A DNA stretch of 64,000 bases, taken from contig JAPLJF010000036.1 of NCBI GenBank assembly GCA_026388715.1, positions 1 to 64,000 on the forward strand, written 5' to 3'. The notes below the pieces were generated by a model, which saw only the letters and a program-made list of their open reading frames with translations, did not search any database and was not told the DNA's origin. How positions within the stretch are numbered: the stretch's first letter is position 1; each line of letters starts with the position of its first letter. This DNA is from Deltaproteobacteria bacterium. Its GTDB lineage: Bacteria; Desulfobacterota; Desulfobulbia; Desulfobulbales; Desulfocapsaceae. The position numbers were made by a program, and so were the translations under genes. Positions 25,102 through 33,277 of the stretch are shown in pieces.

Positions 25102-27900
25102 TTATTTTGCATCCAGTGACTTGCGCACTGCTATGGCCAGTTCGTAGACCGAAACGGGTTTCATCAGGTAGGCCCGGATACCAAGGGCACGGGCCTGTTC
25201 TTTGTTGATCAGTTCGCTGAAACCGGTGCAGAGAATGATCGGCAGGTCTGAGCGGATGGCCAGCGCCTTGGCAGTGAGCTCAAGGCCGGTCAGTTGCGGC
25301 ATGGTCATGTCGGTGATGAGCAGGTCAAAGGCCGCAGGGGAATCGGTGATCAGGGCCAGGGCTTCCTGACTGTTGTTGGTAACCATTATCTGGTAGCCGA
25401 GATGGGTGAGAACTGCCTTGAGCATGGTGGTGATCACTTCTTCATCATCCACCACCAGCAGCCGTTCGGACCCGGTGGGCAAGGGGGATGTCCGTACCGA
25501 TTCGACAAGGGTTGGCGCTTCAACGATCAGGGGAAAATAGACATGAAAACATGTGCCTTTGCCTGGCTCACTGTAGACCGTGATCTGCCCCTGATAACTT
25601 TTGACAATGCCGTGCACCACGGAAAGGCCCAGGCCGGTGCCTTCTCCCTTGGGCTTGGTGGTAAAATAAGGTTCAAATATCCGTTCCATGGTTTTGTGCT
25701 CCATGCCGCAGCCGGTATCGCAGACTTCAAGTTGGACATAATCGCCAGGCGTAAGCTCGGAGCTGACTACCTTGCTGTCTTCCTTGTCGATGCTTGTCTT
25801 AAAAAGGCGTACCCCCAGGATCCCGCCGCTCTCCCGCATGGCCTGGTAGGCATTGGTACAGAGGTTCATGACGATCTGATGGAGCTGGATTGGATCGGCG
25901 AGGATAGCCCCGCAATCGGTGGCTATCTCTTCACGGATTTCGATGGTGGTGGGCAGGGAGGCCCGCAGGAGTTTGAGCGCCTCCTTGATCACCAGATGTG
26001 GCCGCAGGGGTTTTCGTTCCTGGGGAGCCTGACGGCTGAAGGCCAGGATCTGCTGGATCAGGTCCTTGGCCCGCAAGGCCGCCTTGGAAATCTGGAGCAG
26101 ATCTGCGGCCAGGGGGGTGTCGGGGGCAATCCTGGTCAGGGCCAGTTCACCATAGCCGAGGATGGGGACCAGGATATTGTTGAAATCGTGGGCAATACCG
26201 CCGGCCAGGGTGCCGATGGCCTCCATCTTCTGGGATTGCCTGAGTCGCTCCTCCATCTTGATCAATCCACTGATATCTTTGGCAATATTGACAAAGCCAG
26301 TGACCCCGGTGCTGTCAGTAAGGGGAAAGGAGGCGGCGGCAAAAGTCTTGTCCAGCTTTTTGTGGTAGATGTTGGCCCGCTGATTGGTCTGGGTCTGGTG
26401 GGCAAGAACCTCCGGGCAGCCGGGGCAGGGTTCGGTGCCGCCGTGAAAAACTTCATAACAGTATTTGCCGATGAGCTCGTTGGGCGCCATCTGGAAAAGC
26501 TCACCTGCCGCCTTGTTCGCCCGGACAATCCGCATATCCTGATCGTGGATGGTGACGATATCATCGATGGCGTCAAAGGTTTGTTCCCATTGTTCTTTGA
26601 TGGCATGGATCTCAAGTTCCATGAGCTTCTGTTTAAGAATGGTCCAGACCTCGTTCATATAGAGGGCAAGCTGGTTAACATCCGCCTGATCGTAGGGTTC
26701 CTTCTTGTTGCCGACACCGATGACGGCGACAATACGTTCGCCTTCAAAGATCGGCACACTCAGATGGCGCCGCACGGGAAAATGGCCTTCCGGGTAGCCT
26801 TGGCGATTCGGGGTGTTCGGGTAATCGTTGTGGATCACCGGTTGGTGGAGGCGAACTGAATCGGCCCAGATCCCGGCCTTTTTGAGCGGATAGTGAACAG
26901 ATTTTGCCGCAGTACATTCGTTCCTGACCTTTTCTGACCAGGTAAAAAGTTCAATGGTCTGTTGATCCTCATCCATGAAATGAAGATAGCCCCCTTCGCT
27001 GCTGGTGAGCAGTACCGCCTCGTTCAGGGCATGATTGGCCAAGGCTTCCCTGGAGATCCATGGCTGACGCGCCAGGGTGAGCAGGGCATCCGTCCGGTCC
27101 TTATCGCGCCTGCTCTTTTCCTCTGCTGTCTTGCGCTCGGTGATATCGGTGGCGATCTCCAGGCGAACGATCCGGCCGTTGGTCCAGGTGATGGCCCGGT
27201 CATGGATATGAAACCAGCGACCGGTGACCGTGTTCTGGAAATCCCAGGTGTACACCTCCGCCGGCTTTCCCTCCGGGGTGATCAGATATCTGTTGGTGCA
27301 GAAGGGGCATGGCCCGGTTTGATTGTTCTGGATGGTCTGCCAGCAGATGGCGCCGGTGATATCTTTTCCCAGCATATTCTGGCCATACTTGTTGATAAAG
27401 AGGACCTCGTAGGTCTCCATATCGGCCACATAGACAAAGGCGTCCAGGCTGTCGAGAATGGTCTTCAGCATGGCATGGGAGGCCAGCAGCCGATGATGGG
27501 TTGCCTGTTGTCGTTCCAGTTGCTGGTTGATGGCGATGAATTTGTCGCTTGCGTTTTTTGATTGTGAACAGCGGATAAAGATAAGGGGTGGTTCCTCTGG
27601 CTGCGGCTGGATTCGATAGCCGAGACACGTGTATTGGCAGGTTTTGCCGTTTGGGTCCAGGCGGGAGAGGGAGCCTGGCATCTGCTGCCGGTTTCTGACG
27701 CAGGTCGTGAGATAGTCAGAGATCACTTGGGCCGGTTCGCGGAAACACGCAGTAAAGTTTCGTCCGACTATCTCCTGATGAGGCAGTTCGAGCATGGCGG
27801 CGCCGGCAGGATTGGCGGCCACGATTATCCCTTCTCTGGTGAGCAGAAAACAGCCATCCTGCCAGGGTCCACTGAGTTCCGTAAACAGTTTGGTCAGCAT
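25102..27900 (-). CDS. Hybrid histidine kinase HK3 (PAS-PAS-GAF-PAS-HisKA-HATPase-REC)
   Basis: 932 aa, without predicted membrane helices, so cytoplasmic. Order: PAS (1-110), PAS with GPCPFC (about 145-265), a GAF domain (about 290-430, LSVPIFEGERIVAVIGVGNK), PAS with CYEVFHGGTEPCPGC (about 440-550), HisKA with the phospho-acceptor in GGIAHDFNNIL, HATPase (DTGCGMEHKTMERIFEPYFTTK, GTGLGLSVVHGIV) and a C-terminal receiver (VVDDEE, LITDMTMPQLTG, KPVS). The kinase-receiver module is closely similar to the other two hybrid kinases here. It lies 3 bp after the MetOD1-type gene and is the last gene of the signalling operon. Confidence 0.93.
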   Translation of the reverse strand: MLTKLFTELSGPWQDGCFLLTREGIIVAANPAGAAMLELPHQEIVGRNFTACFREPAQVISDYLTTCVRNRQQMPGSLSRLDPNGKTCQYTCLGYRIQPQPEEPPLIFIRCSQSKNASDKFIAINQQLERQQATHHRLLASHAMLKTILDSLDAFVYVADMETYEVLFINKYGQNMLGKDITGAICWQTIQNNQTGPCPFCTNRYLITPEGKPAEVYTWDFQNTVTGRWFHIHDRAITWTNGRIVRLEIATDITERKTAEEKSRRDKDRTDALLTLARQPWISREALANHALNEAVLLTSSEGGYLHFMDEDQQTIELFTWSEKVRNECTAAKSVHYPLKKAGIWADSVRLHQPVIHNDYPNTPNRQGYPEGHFPVRRHLSVPIFEGERIVAVIGVGNKKEPYDQADVNQLALYMNEVWTILKQKLMELEIHAIKEQWEQTFDAIDDIVTIHDQDMRIVRANKAAGELFQMAPNELIGKYCYEVFHGGTEPCPGCPEVLAHQTQTNQRANIYHKKLDKTFAAASFPLTDSTGVTGFVNIAKDISGLIKMEERLRQSQKMEAIGTLAGGIAHDFNNILVPILGYGELALTRIAPDTPLAADLLQISKAALRAKDLIQQILAFSRQAPQERKPLRPHLVIKEALKLLRASLPTTIEIREEIATDCGAILADPIQLHQIVMNLCTNAYQAMRESGGILGVRLFKTSIDKEDSKVVSSELTPGDYVQLEVCDTGCGMEHKTMERIFEPYFTTKPKGEGTGLGLSVVHGIVKSYQGQITVYSEPGKGTCFHVYFPLIVEAPTLVESVRTSPLPTGSERLLVVDDEEVITTMLKAVLTHLGYQIMVTNNSQEALALITDSPAAFDLLITDMTMPQLTGLELTAKALAIRSDLPIILCTGFSELINKEQARALGIRAYLMKPVSVYELAIAVRKSLDAK

Positions 27901-27903
27901 GGT

Positions 27904-28428
27904 TTAGTCCCCGTAATATTCCCGACCTTGGGCGGCCTCGGCCTCAGGACACTGTTCCAGGTAGATGGTAACCCGGCACTGTCCGCATCCTGTGGCAAAG
28001 GTTTCTTCAAGTATCACCTTGGCATAGCCCAGATTTCTGGCGGTGATGACCCCGAAGACATTGGAGGTCATCATGCACATGGATGGCCTGTCCCGCACCG
28101 TATCTCCGAAGGGGCAGGAGGAGCTGGAGAGGATGATCTTCTGGTGGTCCTGCACGACTATGGAGAAATCGCCGCCGATCCGTTGTTTCAAATCAACCAG
28201 AACCTGGGCCACCTGCTCCCGGCTCAGCGAGGCAACCTCGAGTTCTTTGGTGTAGAGGCTGTTGATCCAGTCACCCATGTGTTGGCCGACCAGGCTGATA
28301 TAACCGGCAGCTTCCTCATAGCCAATTACGGCCTCCAGGGTGCCGGCCAGTTCCCGGATCAGGGTTGTGAAAAAAATGTCTCTGTTCAAGGGGATGTCGA
28401 GTTGTTGCATGGCTGTTTTTTCGTCCAT
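27904..28428 (-). CDS. MetOD1-type (methanogen output domain) signalling protein
   Basis: 174 aa single-domain protein. The C-terminal block SSSCPFGDTVRDRPSMCMMTSNVFGVITARNLGYAKVILEETFATGCGQCRVTIYL fits the methanogen output domain 1 family, found fused to or beside PAS/kinase proteins in archaea and Desulfobacterota. The Cys residues (CPFG, MCMM, CGQC) suggest metal or heme binding or redox sensing, but this is inference. AAAGGAG precedes the ATG. Its place between two hybrid kinases suggests a partner or output protein for them. Confidence 0.7.
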   Translation of the reverse strand: MDEKTAMQQLDIPLNRDIFFTTLIRELAGTLEAVIGYEEAAGYISLVGQHMGDWINSLYTKELEVASLSREQVAQVLVDLKQRIGGDFSIVVQDHQKIILSSSSCPFGDTVRDRPSMCMMTSNVFGVITARNLGYAKVILEETFATGCGQCRVTIYLEQCPEAEAAQGREYYGD

Positions 28429-28484
28429 AGAGACTCCTTTGTGGGGGATCAGATTTTAGGGCGTAGGCCTTTCATTTTTTGTCT

Positions 28485-31400
28485 TCAAGAGATCTCCCTC
28501 TTTGCATCCAGCGCCTTCCGCACGGCCTGGCCCAGATCCTGAATTGAAACGGGTTTCATCAGGTAGCTCCGGATGCCCAGGGCCTGGACCTGCTCTTTAT
28601 TGATCAGGTCGCTAAAGCCGGTGCAGAGAATGATTGGCAGGTCCGGCCGGAGGGCCAGCGCCTTTTGGGCCAGCTCAAAGCCGGTCAGATACGGCATGGT
28701 CATGTCGGTAATAAGAAGGTCAACGGCCATGGGGTCTTGCTCAATAAGGGCCAAGGCCTCCAGGCTGTTGCAGGAAGATCGCACCTGATAGCCAAGACCT
28801 TGGAGGATGAGCTGCAGCATGGTGGCAAGAACCTCCTCATCGTCCACTACCAGCAGTCGTTCCGTACCGGTGGGGATTGCCTCGCTGTGGACGGCCTCAG
28901 TCAGGGAAGGCGCCTCTGCTATCCTCGGCAGATAGACATGAAAGCTCGACCCCTTGCCCGGCTCGCTGTATACCGCAATATGCCCCTGATAACTTTTGAC
29001 AATGCCGTGGACCACGGCAAGACCGAGGCCGGTGCCCTCCCCCTTGGCCTTGGTGGTAAAGTAGGGGTCAAAGATATGGGCCATCGTTTTTTGCTCCATG
29101 CCACAACCGGTGTCACTGACATCAATCATTACATACTCTCCCGGGGCGAGTTCGGAGCTGGGTACCCTGCCGTTATCCTCACCAATGGTAATTTTTGTCA
29201 GCCTCACCGCCAGCACGCCGCCGGTCTGCTGCATGGCATGGTAGGCGTTGGTGCCGAGATTCATGATGATCTGGTGGAGCTGGGTTGGATCGGCGAGAAT
29301 AGTGCCACAATCCGCAGGAATCTCCTCGCGGATTTCAATGGTGGAGGGCAGGGAGGCCCGGAGCAGCTTGAGCGCCTCCTGCACCACCAGTTGCGGCTGC
29401 AAGGGCTTTCGCTCCTGCGGGGCCTGGCGGCTGAAGGCGAGAATCTGCTGCACCAGCCCCTTGGCCCGCCCGGCAGCGGTGATGACCTGCTGCAGATCGG
29501 CAGCCAGAGGATCGCTTGGGGAAATCCTGGCCAGGGCCATCTCTGAATAGCCGAGAATGGGGGCCAGCATGTTGTTGAAGTCGTGGGCAATACCGCCGGC
29601 CAGTGTGCCGATGGCCTCCATCTTCTGGGATTGACGAAGTTGATCTTCGAGTTTGTACTTTTCGGTGATGTCAACCAGCGTCACGATCGCGGTGATAACC
29701 TCGCCTGAGTTGTCTTTCGAGTAGGGATAGGCCTTCATGTCTATATAAGCTACCCTTCCCTTGGCATCTTCACATTGATGAATGGCCGAGTGCGATTTTC
29801 CGGTCGCGAATACTTTCTGCACCGCACAATCACGTTCGGGTTCAGAACAGGGCGCAGATTTGTGATGCACAATTTCGTAACAGTATTTACCTATGATCTT
29901 GTCGATGGGCATCTCGACTATCTTCGAGTAGGCCTTGTTGGCAGACAAGATCCGGAAGTCACGGTCGATGATGATGAATCCTTCATCAACGCACTCAAGA
30001 ATGTTTTTAATAAATTCTTCGGATTTCTTGCGTTCGGTGATGTCGCTGAAGCTTACCACCGCCCCTGCCAGTTCGCCCCGCTCGTCCCGTATGGGTGTGC
30101 TGACATAGTCGACGAAAAAGCTCGTGCCGTCCTTTTTCCAGAATATCTCGTCGGCCACATGGTGGACAACGCCGTCCCGGTAGGCTGCGTAGATGGGGCA
30201 TTCTTTCCTGGGATACGGCGTGCCGTCGGCCTTGGTGTGATGATGCAGGGCATGCATGTCCTGGCCGATGATCTCTTCCGTCGTCAATTGCAGCATCGCC
30301 GCGCCGGCCGGATTGATAAAGGTGGCACGTCCCTCCCGGTCCAGGCCGAAGATGCCTTCGCCGACCGAGTTGAGGATGAGCGTGTTCCGTTTTTCCAGCC
30401 GTTGCACATCGGCCCGCGTGCGCTCATGCTTGGCCTCCGCCCGCCGCATGGTGATGCCGTAGGCCAGATCGACCGCCGCTTCGTTGAGCAGTTCGACCGC
30501 ATCTTCATCGAAGACGTCCGGCTTTACGGCGTAGATGTTGAGCGTACCGATGACGGCGCCGTCCAGCCGCAGCGGCAGGGCCACCGACGAGGCAAAGCCG
30601 TAGCGTTGCCCTCGTTCCCGCCAGGGGCCATAGTCCGGGTCCGTTTGGACATTGCTGCAGGTGACGGGAGTGCCCCGGCGGATTGCCGTGCCGGTCGGCC
30701 CGCGGCCCGACGCGGTTTCATCCCAAGTGATGTTCAGGCTGTCGAGATAATCCGCATCGGCGCCCCGGGAAGCCACCACCCGCACACGCTTGTCGTCTTC
30801 GGCAAAGCCCACCCAGGCCAGGAGATAGCCGCCGATCTCGACCATGACCCGGCACATCTCTTCCATCAGCGTCTGCTCGTCCCTGGCGCGCAGCAGCGTC
30901 TGATTAGTTGCCGACAGTGTCCGTAGCGCCCGGTTGACGCGGGCCAGCGCCTCTTCAGCATGCTTGCGCTCGGTGATGTCGCGATCGATACCGTGATAAC
31001 CGCGAAAATTTCCATCCTGGTCGATGACGGGGACAGCGCTTGTTTCCAGAATGACTTGATGGCCATCCCGGTGCAGATTGATGTTTTCGTGGTTGACGAA
31101 GGTTTCGCGTGCCGAGATGTTGGCGGCAAACAGTTCCGCCATGCGTTGCGCTTCCTCGGCGGGCATCAGGTCGAAAGGCGTTTTCCCGATTACCTCCTCG
31201 GGCCGATAGCCGAGGAGGTCGTGGATTCTCGGACTCACGTAAGTATAGACACCATTTTCATTGACCTCCCAAATCAAGTCACTTGTGGTTTCCACGATAT
31301 TACGAAACCGGGCCTCGCTTTGCCCCAGAGCCTTGGTGCGCTCACGCACCTGGCCGTCGAGGTCCTCGTTCAGCAGGTTGAGCTGGGATTGGATGATCGT

Positions 31401-31943
31401 CAGTTCCCGGTTCTGATTGAGGCTGTTCTCGTACAGCGAGAACAGCAGGTTCAGTATCTGCTGGCCGCTGCCGGCGATGGAGTGGCGCTTGCCGTTGTAG
31501 CTCACCACTTCCGTTCGCCGCTCTTCTGCCCGTCGCCTCTCGATCGGGGCATCCAGTAGGGAACGGATGCGCTCCAGCAGGTTGGCTTCCACGAAGGGCT
31601 TGACGATGTAGGCGTCGGCGCCGGAATTGATCGCCTCGATGATGTCTTCCGGCCCTGACAGCACCGTGCACAGCATCAGCGGGATGTTCCACAGGTCATC
31701 GTCAAACTTGATCGCGCGGCACAACTGGTAGCCGTTCATCACCGGCATGTTGATATCGCTCATTACCAGGGCGGGCCGGTGCGCCCGCGCCGCTTGCAGC
31801 CCTTCCTCGCCGTCCTGCGCCACGCTCACCGCGTAACCCGCCCTGGTGAGGGTGCGGCGTAGTAATTCCGTTGCCACCGGGCTGTCCTCGACGATCAGGA
31901 TTTCGGGCAGGTTGTCGGATGTTTCAGTTTGTTGAGTTGTCAT
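28485..31943 (-). CDS. Hybrid histidine kinase HK2 (REC-PAS-GAF-PAS-PAS-HisKA-HATPase-REC)
   Basis: 1152 aa. Order: N-terminal receiver (ILIVEDSPVATELL, SDINMPVMNG, KPF), a coiled coil, PAS (ARFRNIVETTSDLIWEV), GAF (LRTLSATNQTLLRARDEQTLMEEMCRVMVEIGGYLLAWVGFAED), PAS (LILNSVGEGIFGLDREG), PAS with CYEIVHHKSAPCSEPERDC, HisKA (GGIAHDFNNML), HATPase and C-terminal receiver. The start follows AAGGAG and overlaps the cheB stop (ATGA). The DNA of the N-terminal two thirds is markedly GC-rich, while the last PAS and kinase module resemble HK1/HK3, suggesting a chimera with a joint near 30.0 kb. It receives input as part of the chemotaxis-like operon. Confidence 0.92.
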   Translation of the reverse strand: MTTQQTETSDNLPEILIVEDSPVATELLRRTLTRAGYAVSVAQDGEEGLQAARAHRPALVMSDINMPVMNGYQLCRAIKFDDDLWNIPLMLCTVLSGPEDIIEAINSGADAYIVKPFVEANLLERIRSLLDAPIERRRAEERRTEVVSYNGKRHSIAGSGQQILNLLFSLYENSLNQNRELTIIQSQLNLLNEDLDGQVRERTKALGQSEARFRNIVETTSDLIWEVNENGVYTYVSPRIHDLLGYRPEEVIGKTPFDLMPAEEAQRMAELFAANISARETFVNHENINLHRDGHQVILETSAVPVIDQDGNFRGYHGIDRDITERKHAEEALARVNRALRTLSATNQTLLRARDEQTLMEEMCRVMVEIGGYLLAWVGFAEDDKRVRVVASRGADADYLDSLNITWDETASGRGPTGTAIRRGTPVTCSNVQTDPDYGPWRERGQRYGFASSVALPLRLDGAVIGTLNIYAVKPDVFDEDAVELLNEAAVDLAYGITMRRAEAKHERTRADVQRLEKRNTLILNSVGEGIFGLDREGRATFINPAGAAMLQLTTEEIIGQDMHALHHHTKADGTPYPRKECPIYAAYRDGVVHHVADEIFWKKDGTSFFVDYVSTPIRDERGELAGAVVSFSDITERKKSEEFIKNILECVDEGFIIIDRDFRILSANKAYSKIVEMPIDKIIGKYCYEIVHHKSAPCSEPERDCAVQKVFATGKSHSAIHQCEDAKGRVAYIDMKAYPYSKDNSGEVITAIVTLVDITEKYKLEDQLRQSQKMEAIGTLAGGIAHDFNNMLAPILGYSEMALARISPSDPLAADLQQVITAAGRAKGLVQQILAFSRQAPQERKPLQPQLVVQEALKLLRASLPSTIEIREEIPADCGTILADPTQLHQIIMNLGTNAYHAMQQTGGVLAVRLTKITIGEDNGRVPSSELAPGEYVMIDVSDTGCGMEQKTMAHIFDPYFTTKAKGEGTGLGLAVVHGIVKSYQGHIAVYSEPGKGSSFHVYLPRIAEAPSLTEAVHSEAIPTGTERLLVVDDEEVLATMLQLILQGLGYQVRSSCNSLEALALIEQDPMAVDLLITDMTMPYLTGFELAQKALALRPDLPIILCTGFSDLINKEQVQALGIRSYLMKPVSIQDLGQAVRKALDAKREIS

Positions 31944-33001
31944 ATTGACTCCTTTCGTCGGGGCGTTGCGCCCACGCCGTTGCGGTTGTCTGCCAGTGCC
32001 GCCAGTGCCGGGGCGATTTGTTCGATGGGGAGCACGTGCTGCGCTGCCCCTAAAGCCACTGCCTCCTTGGGCATGCCGTAAACCACGCTGCTTGCCTCAT
32101 CCTGGGCGATGGTGACGCCGCCGGCTGCGGCAATGGCCACCATGCCCTCGGCGCCGTCGCGGCCCATGCCGGTGAGCAGAACGCCCACCGCACCGGCGCC
32201 GAAATACCGCGCCGCCGCGCGCAGGGTGACGGTTATCGAGGGTTTGTGGTCGTCGCAGGGCGGTGCCTGGGAGAGATCGAATCGTCCGCCGCCGTCCAGT
32301 TCCAGGTGGACGTCCTCGGGGGCGAAATAGACCACTCCGGCTTGCGGCACCTCGCCTTGGGCCGCCTTGCACACCGGTAGCGGGCTGGCTTCGGCCAGCC
32401 ATGCAATCATTCCGGACAGAAAGTCACTGCCGATATGCTGCACGCACAGCACCGGCGCCGGGAAGCCAATGGGCAGGTGGGAGAGGATCTCGCGCAGGGC
32501 CTGCGGGCCGCCGGTTGAAGCGCCGATCGCCACGATGCGCACGGGGCTGCTGGGCGGCAGTGAGAGGGGTGGCCGTGGCGGTACCGTCCCGGCGTGGCGG
32601 AACATATGGACGCCGGCAAGAATGCGAATCTTGCTGGCGAGTTCCCTGGCCAGCTTCTCCTGATCCGCAACCAGGATGGCGCGCGGCTTGGGGTAAACAT
32701 CCACCGCCCCCGCCTCCAGCAGTCGGAAGACGTTGGGTGAGCCCGTTTCTACCGACACGCTCACCACCAGGATCGGGCGCGGGCGGCTGGCCATGACTGC
32801 ACGGGTAAGTTCCAGCCCATCCATCACCGGCATGTGCAGATCCGTGCAGATGACGTCGGGATTCAGCGCCGGCAGCAGAGCGAGCGCCTCCCTGCCGTTG
32901 GCGGCAGTGCCAACCACCTGGATATCGGGTGATAGGGACAGCAGACGTTGCAGGATGTTAAGGGCGATGGGGGAGTCGTCGACCAAGAGAACACGGATCA
33001 T
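31940..33001 (-). CDS. cheB: Chemotaxis methylesterase CheB
   Basis: 353 aa from ATG 33001 (MIRVLLVDDSP), preferred because GAGGT lies at proper distance; the track start is 5 codons upstream. Receiver domain with D54 (CTDLHMPVMDG), linker, then the methylesterase domain with catalytic Ser in GASTGGPQALREIL, His in QHIG and Asp in GMGRDGAEGM. It demethylates or deamidates MCP glutamates opposite CheR. It follows cheA across 276 bp filled with GC-rich repeats and overlaps HK2 by 4 bp. Confidence 0.96.
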   Translation of the reverse strand: MIRVLLVDDSPIALNILQRLLSLSPDIQVVGTAANGREALALLPALNPDVICTDLHMPVMDGLELTRAVMASRPRPILVVSVSVETGSPNVFRLLEAGAVDVYPKPRAILVADQEKLARELASKIRILAGVHMFRHAGTVPPRPPLSLPPSSPVRIVAIGASTGGPQALREILSHLPIGFPAPVLCVQHIGSDFLSGMIAWLAEASPLPVCKAAQGEVPQAGVVYFAPEDVHLELDGGGRFDLSQAPPCDDHKPSITVTLRAAARYFGAGAVGVLLTGMGRDGAEGMVAIAAAGGVTIAQDEASSVVYGMPKEAVALGAAQHVLPIEQIAPALAALADNRNGVGATPRRKESI

Positions 33002-33040
33002 TTTATCACCTCGCATGGATCAATTTGAAAATCCATCGTT

Positions 33041-33262
33041 GCCCTCACCCCCGTTGCCCCCACCCCAACCCTTCCCCGCAAGCGGAGGAGGGAGCCAAAT
33101 ACTCCTCAGCTTTTTCTCGCAAGTGAGGGATGTAGCCAAATTCCACTTCTCCAACTTTTCCCCCGCAAGAGGAGGAGGGAGAAGAATAGCCCTGCGTTCC
33201 GCGTAATGTGGCCCCCTCACTTGCGCGGAGCGCGGGGGAGGGTTGGGGTGGGGGCAGTGGGG
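33041..33262. repeat. GC-rich repeat block R1 between cheA and cheB
   Basis: Three imperfect units built around CCCCGCAAGCGGAGGAGGGAG-type hairpins fill nearly the whole intergenic space, ending with GGGGGAGGGTTGGGGTGGGGG. The same core occurs at 35488-35603, 35971-36170, 38211-38378 and 39341-39470. The unit lengths vary (about 41-46 bp), unlike the units inside coding regions. Confidence 0.85.
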
Positions 33263-33277
33263 AAAGCACTTGAAAAA

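Noticed and set aside
25294-26859. Long plus-strand ORF (521 aa) opposite HK3, and similar ones at 28665, 29775, 40083 and 41646
   Set aside because: They are mirror frames of conserved PAS/HisKA coding sequence and have no family features of their own.
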